This document shows, one piece after another, positions 47,625-57,461 of a stretch of DNA of 64,000 nucleotides. Under the pieces are notes generated by a model. It searched no databases and had not been told where the DNA came from. It saw nothing but the letters and a program-made list of their open reading frames with translations. This DNA is from Dehalococcoidia bacterium (GTDB lineage Bacteria; Chloroflexota; Dehalococcoidia; GIF9; AB-539-J10). The stretch spans positions 65,628 to 129,627 of the forward strand of contig JAUWQY010000001.1 of NCBI GenBank assembly GCA_030610855.1, read 5' to 3'. The position numbers and the translations under genes are program-made. Numbering within the stretch: position 1 is the stretch's first letter; the number at the start of each line of letters is the position of its first letter.

Positions 47625-49157
47625 ATGAAAGCCGCTATCTATTGTCGTGTGTCAACTGAAGGTCAAGAACAAGACGGGACAAGCCTGCAAACTCAGCTTG
47701 AAGCCTGTCGGAAGTATTGCGAAACTCGACGGTATGAAGTCGGGTATGAGCTTAGCGAAGCTTGGTCGGGACTGTCACTCGAACGTCCTAAGCTGAATGA
47801 GCTTAGGGATATGGTGCGCTCGGATCAGATAGACACGGTAGTTGTATACAGCCTTGACCGCTTCTCCCGTGACCCTGTGCATGGAGTCATTCTCATGCAG
47901 GAACTTGAAAAGCACGGAGTTACTTTGGAAGCGGCTACTGAAACCGTAGATAATTCGGAAGTCGGCAAGCTAGTGTTCTACATCAAGGGCTATGCGGCTA
48001 AGTTGGATGCTGAACGGCGGCGGGATGCTACTGGACGTGGTAAGCAAGCTATGTTAAAGAGTGGCAAGCTGCCACAAGGGACTGGCATAGGTATCTATGG
48101 CTATCAGTGGATTAAGGAATACAAGAAGCGCATACCATTGGAGCGAGAAGCTAGGGTAGTCAAGAGAATGTTTGAAATGGTTGTTAATGGCAATGGCTGT
48201 TTTAAGATAGCTCGGACTCTGAATGAGGAGGGTGTACCAACAAAGTCCGGTAAGAAATGGGAAGCTCGTACGGTAAGCAGGATAGTTCGTAACCCTGCGT
48301 ATATGGGCATAACATATTTCGGTCAAACTTCGGGCAAGAATCGCGAAAAGAAGCCTCAAGAATCCTGGTACGTTCTACCTGATGTAACTCCTGCCGTTAT
48401 CAGCAAAGAACTGTTTGAACGGGCACAGGCTGCTCTGGCTAAGTCAAAGGAACTGCATCCAGGCAAGGCAAAACATGAATACCCGCTAACTGGTTTTGCG
48501 GTCTGCGGGTATTGTGGAAGCCCGTTAGTGGGAAGTTGCCTGAGGGGCGACTATCGATACTATCATTGTCGTGGTACACACCCGACTGCGTCGCGACAAA
48601 AGATATGCGATGCTCGGTACATCCGGGCGGAATGGCTTGAAGGTGTGGTATGGGAAAAGGTGAAAAGTGTCTTGTGTTACCCTGAACTGCTCATGGGTGA
48701 AATAAGCAAGCAAAATGAAGTTGAACAAGCCTGGGTTTCAGATGGCACGATTGACCAGGAAATAAAGGCTCTCAATCGGAAGCTCAAACAATATGCTGGT
48801 CAGGAACGGCGGCTTATGCAAGCGTTCAAGCTCGGTTTTACGCCTGATGTGGTCATGGACGAAATGAACCAAACCAAGAAGGAAAAAGAATCTGACCAGG
48901 TGCGGCTGGCTTCTTTGATTCAGACTAAAGAGAACATTGCCAAGATGGGCGATTATGAAGGGAAGCTGAAGGAGTTATGCGCTAGAATAGTTCCTGATTT
49001 GGACAACTGCACAAACCAGGATAAAAAGGATGCCTACACCTACATGGACTTGAGCGTTACGGCTACGCCGGAAGGGGTGGACATCAAAGGATACCTTAAA
49101 CCAGACGTGATTCAGGCTGATTCGTACGTACTCACCACTGGACAAACATGGGCATGA
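47625..49157 (+). CDS. large serine recombinase
   Basis: 510 aa; AAIYCRVSTEGQEQDGTSLQTQ, VVYSLDRFSRDP, Recombinase domain, zinc ribbon CGYCGSPLVGSCLRGDYRYYHCRG, C-terminal coiled coil. Confidence 0.96.
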   Translation: MKAAIYCRVSTEGQEQDGTSLQTQLEACRKYCETRRYEVGYELSEAWSGLSLERPKLNELRDMVRSDQIDTVVVYSLDRFSRDPVHGVILMQELEKHGVTLEAATETVDNSEVGKLVFYIKGYAAKLDAERRRDATGRGKQAMLKSGKLPQGTGIGIYGYQWIKEYKKRIPLEREARVVKRMFEMVVNGNGCFKIARTLNEEGVPTKSGKKWEARTVSRIVRNPAYMGITYFGQTSGKNREKKPQESWYVLPDVTPAVISKELFERAQAALAKSKELHPGKAKHEYPLTGFAVCGYCGSPLVGSCLRGDYRYYHCRGTHPTASRQKICDARYIRAEWLEGVVWEKVKSVLCYPELLMGEISKQNEVEQAWVSDGTIDQEIKALNRKLKQYAGQERRLMQAFKLGFTPDVVMDEMNQTKKEKESDQVRLASLIQTKENIAKMGDYEGKLKELCARIVPDLDNCTNQDKKDAYTYMDLSVTATPEGVDIKGYLKPDVIQADSYVLTTGQTWA

Positions 49158-50265
49158 TTACGTGAACATAGTTGTCCACGCCTATGGGGCGGATGGTGCC
49201 GGGGCTCGAGGGGGTAGTGACTTCCAGGGCGACCTGAGACTGGTGAAGGACAGATAAGACCTCGGAAAGGTATTTTACATTGAAGGCGATCTTCGCCTCT
49301 TCTCCGTCGACAAGAGCGTCGATTTCACCGACATTGTCGCCGATTTCCTCGGCCTGGGCAGAAACGGTTACCTTGCCGGGGGTTAGTTCAGCACCCGGCG
49401 TGATGACCAGGCGCACTATGCCGCTGGCGTCGCGAGCAAATACGGAGGAGATCTTGGCAACGCGCATAAACTCACTGATGTCCACTACAGCCCGCGTAGT
49501 GTAGCTTTGAGGAATAACCTGAGAGTAGTTGGGGAAGGAACCTTGAAGAAGCTGCGAGACTATCTCGGCATCCTTGAGGCGGAACAGCACCTGGCTCTTC
49601 TGTTCGTTTACGGTGATTTCCACGGGTTCCTCCTGCTCGCCGAGAAGTCGATTCACCTCATTGAGGACCCTGGCCGGGATGATTACCGAAGTCTCTGCAA
49701 TTACCGGCGAGCCCAGAGTCATCTTATGGACAGCCAGCCTGAAGCCATCGGCAGCCACCAGGTTGAGCTGGTCGCCAGCAAATTCAGTGTTAATGCCCGT
49801 CAGTACTGGGCGCGATTCCTCTGTGGCAGCAGCAAAGGCGACGTGTGCAATCCCTTCCCTGAGGCTGGCTGCTTCAATGGTAGTAGTCACACCGTCGCTT
49901 ATCTGAGGGATAGGCGGGAAGTCCGCGGCATCGATGCCGTTGATATGCGCCTGAAAACGGCCGCACTTAAGCTCCAGGATGCGACCGGTAGCGGGAAGGT
50001 TGATCTCAACTAAGTCATTGGGCAAGGAGTTAACAAAGTCGATGAGCAAGCGAGCAGGCACGGTTATGCTGCCTTCCTTTTTGACTTTTGCACCAACCCA
50101 GTAAGTGGTAGCCATTTCCAGGTTGGTGGCTGCCAGTTTGAGACGCGACTGCTCAGCGGACAGAAGGATATTCTGAGTGATAGGCAAGGTGGACCTTGCG
50201 GCTACGGCTCTCCCTACAGCGTTCAGTCCTCTATTCAGGTTCTCTTGAAGACAAGACAATTTCAT
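49132..50265 (-). CDS. dnaN: DNA polymerase III beta subunit (sliding clamp)
   Basis: MKLSCLQENLNRGLNAVGRAVAARSTLPITQNILLSAEQSRLKLAATNLEM...RPIGVDNYVHVIMPMFVQW. Confidence 0.96.
   Translation of the reverse strand: MKLSCLQENLNRGLNAVGRAVAARSTLPITQNILLSAEQSRLKLAATNLEMATTYWVGAKVKKEGSITVPARLLIDFVNSLPNDLVEINLPATGRILELKCGRFQAHINGIDAADFPPIPQISDGVTTTIEAASLREGIAHVAFAAATEESRPVLTGINTEFAGDQLNLVAADGFRLAVHKMTLGSPVIAETSVIIPARVLNEVNRLLGEQEEPVEITVNEQKSQVLFRLKDAEIVSQLLQGSFPNYSQVIPQSYTTRAVVDISEFMRVAKISSVFARDASGIVRLVITPGAELTPGKVTVSAQAEEIGDNVGEIDALVDGEEAKIAFNVKYLSEVLSVLHQSQVALEVTTPSSPGTIRPIGVDNYVHVIMPMFVQW
49139..49156 (-). repeat. att-like core D within the dnaN 3' end
   Basis: tggacaaacatgggcatg, 16/18 identical to the first 18 nt of both A and B; inside dnaN (MPMFVQW) and recombinase 3' end. 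Confidence 0.6.
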
Positions 50266-50573
50266 GAAACACCTCCCGCCATGTATGTAGTGAAAGTATA
50301 CTATCAAGAACTGTAATAATCAATGACTCGGCTTGACATAATACTAGCTTGACCAAAGGCATGCTAACAGCGACTATCATGGCCAGGTCGGATTGACCCT
50401 CTGACTATGCGGCCCGGTCACGGCTCCGGACGGTGGTATTGCGCCTGATGGGCTCTGAGGGTTAGAATCGCGGCGTCTTTGGTCCAGCTTTGCCCTGTGG
50501 TACTTGCGACGGGCCTGCAAAGGCTGCCCTGTCAGGACGGCGCTCGCGCAGATGCCCGGCCAACTGGCTGAGT

Positions 50574-51140
50574 CTAGAAGTGCGGCTTGCAGAGGATTTC
50601 TTTGACCCTGAGGTCGAAGAAGTCACGGAGATTCACCGGGCGGAGGACTACTGCGGTGTCGGCGCCCCTGCCCGTTCCGGCAATACAGATGACGTCCTCG
50701 TCAGTGCGAGCCAGCCCGGCGTCGGCAGCCATCATGGCTATCTCGCACACCACCTTCATCCCCTCCCCGAAAAGGCGTAGAGTGTTGGTCACCATCTCTT
50801 CGAAAACGGAGGTATTCCACTTCTGCTTCACGGCCCGGCTCAGCCCGAAGAATGCATGACTGGTAGTGAGCCGGATGCCGCCCATGTCTTCGAACCTCTT
50901 TATGTTCTCCGCGCTCCACTCGAAGGCGTTGGGCTCCTTGAATCCCACGTGGTGGGTGATGGCAACCACCCTTTTGCCCCCGAAAACGGCGGCCGCTTTC
51001 AGCGCGGTCGTCCCCTCTGTGGAAGCGACCAGCACCGTGTCGATGCCGAGCTCGTCCGCCCTTGCTTTGCAGATGCGCAGCACATCGTCGGTGTTGACCG
51101 CGCCAGCCCTGGCGAAATAGACTATCTTGCCTTCTATCAT
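50574..51140 (-). CDS. pyruvate kinase alpha/beta-domain-like protein
   Basis: 188 aa MIEGKIVYFARAGAVNTDDVLRICKARADELGIDTVLVASTEGTTALKAAAVFGGKRVVAITHHVGF... Confidence 0.7.
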   Translation of the reverse strand: MIEGKIVYFARAGAVNTDDVLRICKARADELGIDTVLVASTEGTTALKAAAVFGGKRVVAITHHVGFKEPNAFEWSAENIKRFEDMGGIRLTTSHAFFGLSRAVKQKWNTSVFEEMVTNTLRLFGEGMKVVCEIAMMAADAGLARTDEDVICIAGTGRGADTAVVLRPVNLRDFFDLRVKEILCKPHF

Positions 51141-51384
51141 TCCTGTACCTCCTGACGTCAATTGCCCTTGGTGATGCCGTTTCGTAGCACTTGAGCTTTT
51201 GCGAGACACTAGCCTATGTCATCGCGGTGGGCACTGTCAAGCGGTTCTGCGAGCTATGCGCGATGGCTCACAACTGAAGCCACTTTCTGCCGGGCGGGAT
51301 GCCTGCTATAGTTGGACTGAGGAACCTCGCTTAGAGATTGCGGAGCCTGTTCCGAACCGCACGTGAGGAATCTCGCTCCTCGCA

Positions 51385-51897
51385 ATGACAAAAAAGAATT
51401 GTCACCAATCACCTGAACGAGTACACGCCTTTGCTCCACCTCTGCCCGCCGGGAAAAGCGGATATGACTGGGTGGTGGCTCCCTATTACGAGTTCATGTT
51501 GGGCGAGGAAGGATTCGCCCTTTATCAGGCTGAGATTGATGCCGGCAGACCTCTGGTGGTGTGTTTCAAGTACTGGAACCCGATAGACCTCGACATAGCG
51601 GTCTATGCCCCGGGAAGTGAAGAGATAGTAGTACATGTGTTTGCCTAGGGCGAACCAGCGGAAGGTTCTGAGGACCCTGAAGCGGAGTGGAATTGGTGGC
51701 AAGGAGGGGAAGGATATGAATGTATCGGTCACGCGGTCACCGGCGTGGGATATATTCTGAACTGGGATGCCGACGATTCGGGCCCAGCCGACTACGTTAT
51801 TGTACATGATAACTGGTCGAGCACTCCAAGCTACGTGGCCATACCATGGGCGCAATGGAATAGCATGCACACCGTTGACCCTGGCCCGGGAGTTTGA
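51385..51897 (+). pseudogene. C39/papain-like peptidase fragment with in-frame TAG
   Basis: ...EIDAGRPLVVCFKYWNPIDLDIAVYAPGSEEIVVHVFA*GEPAEGSEDPEAEWNWWQGGEGYECIGHAVTGVGYILNWDADDSGPADYVIVHDNWSSTPSYVAIPWAQWNSMHTVDPGPGV*; TAG at 51646-51648. Confidence 0.7.
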
Positions 51898-52005
51898 CCC
51901 TCTCCGCTAGGCTGAGAGGTCGCTAACGACCTAGGAGCAGAGGCTTTTGCCTGGGTAGCGTCATGATGGCTAAACCGGAAGTACCGATAGGTGACGCCCC
52001 GCCCC

Positions 52006-53169
52006 CTACGTTGCCCTGCCCGAGACGCCGATATTACGGGCGATCACGATGCGCAGGATTTCTGACGTTCCCTCGCCGATCTCAAGAAGCCTCTGATCCC
52101 GGTATAATCTCTCTACCTCGTAATCCTTCATCAATCCGTACCCCCCGTGAAGTTGCACGGCATGGTGGACACAACGACGCATAACCTCGGAACAAAACAG
52201 TTTCGCCATGGCCGCCTCCTTGGTAATGGGACGTCCATTCTCTCGCAGCCAGCACGCCTTGTAGAGCAGATTTCTGGCCAGCTCGATCTCCAGAGCCATG
52301 TCAGCTAGCTTGAAAGCGTTGACCTGAAAGGAACCGATTGGCCGCCCGAACTGGATACGCGAATTGGCGTACTCCAGGGCCAACTCGAAAGCTGCCTGAG
52401 AGCCACCCAGCCCCATGGCGCCGATGCTGAGCCGTCCGCCGTCCAGCGTCGCAAGCATTTGATGGAAGCCCTCCCCTCTTTTGCCGACGAGGTTTTCCTT
52501 CGGCACGATGCAATCATCGAAAAAGAGTTCACCAGTGTTGGATGCGCGCCACATCATCTTGTTCTTCATCTCCTTAGCCGTCAAGCCAGGTGTTCTGCTC
52601 GGAACGATCAGGCAGCTAATCTCGGGCTTGCCGTCCTCACGTTTACCGCTGACAGCCTGAACAACAATCACGCTCGTCAACGAGCACGCCGAGTTAGTGA
52701 TGAAGATCTTCTGACCGTTGATGGTCCAAGAGTCCCCTTTGAGCGTTGCGGTGGTTCGAGAGCTCCCGGCGTCGGAGCCGGCATCAGGCTCCGTCAAACC
52801 GAACGCAGCCAGACACTCTCCCGAACAGAGCTTGGGAAGCCATTCCTGCTTTTGTTTTTCATTACCGAAATAGTAGATGGGGCCTATTCCCAGGGAGTTA
52901 CCGGCGGCAATGGTAGCGGCCTGGGAAGCATCCACTCTGGCCAATTCCTCAACAGCAATTGCATATGAGATATAACCCATGTTGGATCCGCCGTATTTCT
53001 CGGGAACAAAGCATCCCAGCAGCCCCAAGCCGGCCATCTTCCGCGTCAGCCCGACAGAGAATTCCTCCTTTTCGTCCAGCTCTCGGGCGACCGGGCGTAT
53101 CTCGCTTTCAGCGAAGGCCCGAATCGCCCGGCGCGTCAGATTCTGTTCCTCACTCAAATCAAAATCCAT
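52006..53169 (-). CDS. acyl-CoA dehydrogenase
   Basis: 387 aa; AAFGLTEPDAGSDAGSSRTTA, QLHGGYGLMKDYEVERLYRDQRLLEIGEGTSEI. Confidence 0.95.
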   Translation of the reverse strand: MDFDLSEEQNLTRRAIRAFAESEIRPVARELDEKEEFSVGLTRKMAGLGLLGCFVPEKYGGSNMGYISYAIAVEELARVDASQAATIAAGNSLGIGPIYYFGNEKQKQEWLPKLCSGECLAAFGLTEPDAGSDAGSSRTTATLKGDSWTINGQKIFITNSACSLTSVIVVQAVSGKREDGKPEISCLIVPSRTPGLTAKEMKNKMMWRASNTGELFFDDCIVPKENLVGKRGEGFHQMLATLDGGRLSIGAMGLGGSQAAFELALEYANSRIQFGRPIGSFQVNAFKLADMALEIELARNLLYKACWLRENGRPITKEAAMAKLFCSEVMRRCVHHAVQLHGGYGLMKDYEVERLYRDQRLLEIGEGTSEILRIVIARNIGVSGRAT

Positions 53170-53309
53170 TTGTCATCTCCTCCAGCGATACTCTCTCTTG
53201 TGTGGCCGCAAGATACGGCACTTAAGAACTCACCGCTTCAACGGAGAGTATCTCAGATCGGTAATATAAGCACCGGCTCTGGCTGCCCCTGGTTTCCTAG
53301 TTCCTCTCA

Positions 53310-55286
53310 CTACGTGAGAGTGAACTGGGACTTGAGCACCCCTTTTCTAACGAGTTCCTCGTAGTAGTCCAGCGATTGGGGATTGACCAGGGCATCCCTG
53401 TTGAGCACTGGTCTTCCATGTACCAGATTGGTCACTGCGCTCTCTACCTTCTTCATGTTCATGGTGTAGGGAATGTCAGGCACCTCGATGATTCTCGCCG
53501 GGACGTGTCTCGGAGAAGCTTTCTCGCGGAGACTTCTCCTGACCTTATTTTGCAGTTCTTCCGTCAACTGAAAGCCTTCAGCCAGCTTGACAAACAGGAG
53601 AACGCGCTGGTCTCCTTCCCAGATTTGCCCTATCGCCAGACTATCAGCAACCTCCGGCAACCCTTCCACCACATTGTATATTTCGGCAGTACCTATGCGA
53701 ACACCAGACGGTTTCAGTACGGAGTCAGACCGACCGTAGAAAGTAGCCCCGCCAGTATCACTGTGGATTACGATGTAGTCCCCGTGACGCCATACGCCCG
53801 GGTAAACGTCGAAATAGGCCTCTCTGTACTTCTTATCATCCGGGTCATTCCAGAAGTGAAGCGGCATAGACGGGGCAGCCGCTTCGCACACGAGTTCGCC
53901 CTGCCTGTCGAATACCGGCCGACCACTTTCGTCATATGCCTTCACTTTCATCGCCAAACCCGGGCCCTGCAATTCACCCGCGTATACCGGCTGAACCGGA
54001 CTTCCGGTGAAGAAGCAACCGTTGATGTCCGTACCTCCTGCACTGGAGTTGAAATGCAGGTCTCTCTTGATCTCCCGATACACATACTCAAACCCTTCCG
54101 CCGAGAGAGGCGAACCCGTCTGCCAAATCTGTTTCAACGATGACAAGTCGTAGTCTTGGGCTGGCTTGAAACCTTCACTCCTGAGATAGTTGATATAGCT
54201 GGCGCTGCAGCCAAACACAGTCACTTTTTCATCTTGAATCAACTCCCAAACGGCCCCCGGCCCGGGATAGACGGGATTACCGTCATACAGGATTATGGTG
54301 TTACCTGTGGCCAAAGAAGTCAGCATCCAGTTCCACATCATCCAGCTACAGGTTGTGATAAAGAAGTGAACATCATCTCGCTTCAGATCCGCGTGGATTA
54401 CAAGTTCCTTCAGTTGGTTGACCAGAATTCCGGCGGCTCCTTGAACCAGGCACTTCGGCTTGCCGGTCGTCCCCGAAGAAAACATGATAAACACGGGATG
54501 GTCTGCCGGCAGTTGTTCAAATCGAATCTCAGGCATCCCACCCGACAAGAAGTCGACATAATGCACAGAGTCGCGAATATGGCTGATGTCGGGCTCCTCC
54601 TCCTTGTAACCAGCCACTATGACCTTCTCAATAGAAGGTATCACCTCTGCGATTTCGGCAGCGTTGGCAAGGGAGTTGAAAGGCTTCCCTTTGTAGAAAT
54701 AGCCGTCGACGGTGAACAGGACCCTTGGCTCGATTTGACCAAAGCGCTCGACAGCCGCTCCGGCACCAATATCCGTGGCACAGGAAGCCCAGACAGCACC
54801 AATGCTAGTACTGGCAAGCATAGCCACAGCCGTCTCTATCATGTTGGGCATGTAGGCGGCTACCCGGTCGCCGGGCTTGAGCCCCATATCCCGCAGAGAT
54901 CTCGCAAGGCGCGCTACAGACCCGTACAGCTCAGCATGACTCATCCTGGTAGTTCTTTGGGTCTCGCCCCTGAATACGAAGGCGGTTTGCTCATCCCGGT
55001 ATCGCAAAAGATTCTCGGCAAAATTCAGTTTTGCGCCGATGAACCATCTTGCTCCCGGCATCCTTGTCACATCGTCAACCACCACTTCATACCCTCGGGA
55101 AGCTTTCACCCCGACGAAATCCCACACTGCGGCCCAGAACTGCGGTATATTGGCTACGGACCAGTCATAGAGCCCACCATAAGAAGAGAATCTCGCCCCG
55201 TGTCGCTCATTGACCAGAGCCATGAACCTGGTCATAGCGGCGTTCTTCTTCCGCTCCTCTGATGGCTGCCAGAGAGGCACCTTCAT
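53310..55286 (-). CDS. aacS: acetoacetyl-CoA synthetase (acetoacetate--CoA ligase)
   Basis: 658 aa; MFSSGTTGKPKCLVQGAAGILVNQLKE, YDGNPVYPGPGAVWELIQDEKVTVFGCSASYI. Confidence 0.9.
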   Translation of the reverse strand: MKVPLWQPSEERKKNAAMTRFMALVNERHGARFSSYGGLYDWSVANIPQFWAAVWDFVGVKASRGYEVVVDDVTRMPGARWFIGAKLNFAENLLRYRDEQTAFVFRGETQRTTRMSHAELYGSVARLARSLRDMGLKPGDRVAAYMPNMIETAVAMLASTSIGAVWASCATDIGAGAAVERFGQIEPRVLFTVDGYFYKGKPFNSLANAAEIAEVIPSIEKVIVAGYKEEEPDISHIRDSVHYVDFLSGGMPEIRFEQLPADHPVFIMFSSGTTGKPKCLVQGAAGILVNQLKELVIHADLKRDDVHFFITTCSWMMWNWMLTSLATGNTIILYDGNPVYPGPGAVWELIQDEKVTVFGCSASYINYLRSEGFKPAQDYDLSSLKQIWQTGSPLSAEGFEYVYREIKRDLHFNSSAGGTDINGCFFTGSPVQPVYAGELQGPGLAMKVKAYDESGRPVFDRQGELVCEAAAPSMPLHFWNDPDDKKYREAYFDVYPGVWRHGDYIVIHSDTGGATFYGRSDSVLKPSGVRIGTAEIYNVVEGLPEVADSLAIGQIWEGDQRVLLFVKLAEGFQLTEELQNKVRRSLREKASPRHVPARIIEVPDIPYTMNMKKVESAVTNLVHGRPVLNRDALVNPQSLDYYEELVRKGVLKSQFTLT

Positions 55287-55293
55287 GGTGTTC

Positions 55294-55770
55294 TTACGCC
55301 CGAATCGGCTTGAAGTAGTCTATGTCCAGTATTGAACCGGTTCGCTTCGCCTTTGGTTTGAGCATCATCTCAACCGCCATACCAATAGTTACCTTATCAG
55401 GTTCGACTTCACCCAAGCGGTGAACGAGGCCGCCATAAACACCGTCGAACTTGACCAGAGCTACAACTATCGGCTCCTCTAACCGGTTACCATCTAAGTC
55501 AGCATGAGCGACAGTGAAAGTATGCACTACGCCACGGTTAGGTATTTCCAGCCATTTCGCTAACTCGCCAAAACAGCGCTCACAGTAAATACGGGGCGGC
55601 ACGTAGACCAGGTTACACTCCGCGCATTTCGCCCCCATGATGCGACCTTTGTCTTTGATATCCCGGAAAAACCTCTCCCCCGCAATGCCGAAAGTATACT
55701 GGCCGTACACCGGAATACTGCCGTGCCACGGCTTAGTCTGGGCAACTTGAGTAACTTTATCTAAGGGCAT
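55294..55770 (-). CDS. Zn-ribbon OB-fold (DUF35) protein
   Basis: CAECNLVYVPPRIYCERCFGEL then OB-fold region. Confidence 0.88.
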   Translation of the reverse strand: MPLDKVTQVAQTKPWHGSIPVYGQYTFGIAGERFFRDIKDKGRIMGAKCAECNLVYVPPRIYCERCFGELAKWLEIPNRGVVHTFTVAHADLDGNRLEEPIVVALVKFDGVYGGLVHRLGEVEPDKVTIGMAVEMMLKPKAKRTGSILDIDYFKPIRA

Positions 55771-55779
55771 TTCAACCTC

Positions 55780-56283
55780 CTAAATTGGCTTCCAGTATGC
55801 GATATCAGTGATGGCTCCTTCACGCTCCTGCTCCGGTTTCCACACTGCTCTAACCCTCATTCCCATCTTCACTTTCCACGGGTCAACTTCGCTTATCAGG
55901 TGCATAATGGCCACACCACCCGAACCATCGATTTCAATCAGGGCGGGAATTAGCGGTTCCTTCAATCGTTCAGCTGCGGTGCCAGTGTAAGCAACAGAGA
56001 AAGTATTCACGGTTCCCGTATCCTGGAGATGGACCCACGCATCTACCGTTCGAAAGCACCACTCACAGAAAACGCGGGCAGGCAACAACACGCGACGACA
56101 CTTGTCACACCTTGTGCCCACTATCCTGCCCTTCTTAAGTTCGGCGAAGTACCTGCCATAACCAATGCCGGCATCCCAGGCATATTTGAGGTTGGGTTGC
56201 CATTCAGTGACGAGGATTCTCTTCTCTTTTATGTCCTTTTCACTCAAAGGAGTCCCTGGCCAAACTTTGATGTTCTCAGTCAT
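55780..56283 (-). CDS. Zn-ribbon OB-fold (DUF35) protein
   Basis: CDKCRRVLLPARVFCEWCFRTVDAWVHLQDTGTVNTFSVAYTG. Confidence 0.88.
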   Translation of the reverse strand: MTENIKVWPGTPLSEKDIKEKRILVTEWQPNLKYAWDAGIGYGRYFAELKKGRIVGTRCDKCRRVLLPARVFCEWCFRTVDAWVHLQDTGTVNTFSVAYTGTAAERLKEPLIPALIEIDGSGGVAIMHLISEVDPWKVKMGMRVRAVWKPEQEREGAITDIAYWKPI

Positions 56284-56292
56284 AGTTCCTCC

Positions 56293-57450
56293 TCATACTC
56301 CTAATACGATAACCGTGCCCACCTGCATTTCGTCCCCCCAAGCTTGAGCCACTCCTCTCCTCGGTTTTCCCGGCACCTGTCTCTTGCCGGCTTCGCCCCG
56401 CAACTGCCAGAAGAGCTCTGCCACCTTCATCATTCCAGTAGCGGCTATGGCATTGCCTACCCCTAGTGCGCCTCCCGACGGGCACCAGGGCTGGCGGCCC
56501 GTCCTTTGAGTCTCCCCATCAACCAGAAGTCTCGCCGCTTCCCCCTTGTCACAAAGAAGAAGTCCCTCCGCATTGTGAAGCTCCTTATAGCTGAATGGGT
56601 CATAAGGTTCAGCAATATCTATTTCCTTGCGGGGCTCTTTAATTCCAGCCATATCGTAAGCCATGCGAGCCGCATATTCCACGTACTTAGGATAGTAAAG
56701 GTCTCTCTGTCCAATATACATGGTATCCACACACCAGCCTACCCCCTGAACCCAGACCGGCCTGTCGGTAATCCTCTTAGCAACATCTTCAGCCGCAAAG
56801 ACCAGAGCCACAGCCCCGTCACTGGTGGGGCTGACATCGAGTCGTTTCACCGGCCAGGCCATCATCTCCGAACCCATAACATCGTCAACAGTAATATCTG
56901 CCGATAGCTGAGCACAGGGATGGTCAAGAGCGTTCTTCTTGTTTTTGACAGATACCAGCGCTATCTCCCGCTCAGTGATACCATGGGCAGTCATATAGCG
57001 GTTCATTTCCCAGGCAAAGAACCAAAGAAGGCTTGTTCCCAGAGGGCTCTCGGTAAACTGGTCCCAGCAGGTAACAAAGGCTCCTTGAGGATGAGGCAGG
57101 CAAGAGGACATCTTTTCCTCCGTTATAGCTAGGCAGACATCAAAAAGCCCAGAGGCCACATGGTACCAAGCTTGATTGGCGGTGAAGACACCTGTACCGC
57201 CACCAAGAAAGCCTCTCATATAAGGCTTGCGCCAGGCACCAGCGCCGTCGCTAAGGTATTCAGATTTCATGTGTATCATATCAAAAGCATCAGGAGCTGT
57301 GCCCATAACCACACAATCAACGTCCTTTATGGTTAGTTCACAGGAGTCCAGAGCCATCTTGGCTGTTTCCCAGGCAAGCTCCTTCCCTGTTTCTTGTGCC
57401 CGGCGCATGAATTTGGTCATGCCAGCGCCAACAACAGCAACCTTGCGCAT
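56293..57450 (-). CDS. thiolase / acetyl-CoA acetyltransferase-like protein
   Basis: 385 aa; MRKVAVVGAGMTKFMRR, DIAEPYDPFSYKELHNAEGL, C-terminal NPSGGALGxGNAxAATG-like (CPSGGALGVGNAIAATGM). Confidence 0.9.
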   Translation of the reverse strand: MRKVAVVGAGMTKFMRRAQETGKELAWETAKMALDSCELTIKDVDCVVMGTAPDAFDMIHMKSEYLSDGAGAWRKPYMRGFLGGGTGVFTANQAWYHVASGLFDVCLAITEEKMSSCLPHPQGAFVTCWDQFTESPLGTSLLWFFAWEMNRYMTAHGITEREIALVSVKNKKNALDHPCAQLSADITVDDVMGSEMMAWPVKRLDVSPTSDGAVALVFAAEDVAKRITDRPVWVQGVGWCVDTMYIGQRDLYYPKYVEYAARMAYDMAGIKEPRKEIDIAEPYDPFSYKELHNAEGLLLCDKGEAARLLVDGETQRTGRQPWCPSGGALGVGNAIAATGMMKVAELFWQLRGEAGKRQVPGKPRRGVAQAWGDEMQVGTVIVLGV

Positions 57451-57461
57451 TTTTCCTCCTT

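Larger units (their letters stand above)
42864..49157. mobile_element. putative serine-recombinase genomic island inserted at dnaN 3' end
   Basis: att-like repeats at 42871 and 49139 (16/18 nt match), recombinase gene ending inside the dnaN 3' end, defence-like cargo, lower apparent G+C than flanks. Confidence 0.65.

Noticed and set aside
49139-49156. Reading the D core as only a conserved dnaN coding motif unrelated to A/B/C
   Set aside because: Not fully excluded, but 16/18 identity to both A and B, the same orientation and the recombinase gene ending exactly here favour an att site; kept at moderate confidence.
53376-55262. Two long plus-strand ORFs (255 and 368 aa) inside aacS
   Set aside because: Antisense shadow ORFs of a clearly coding GC-rich ligase gene.
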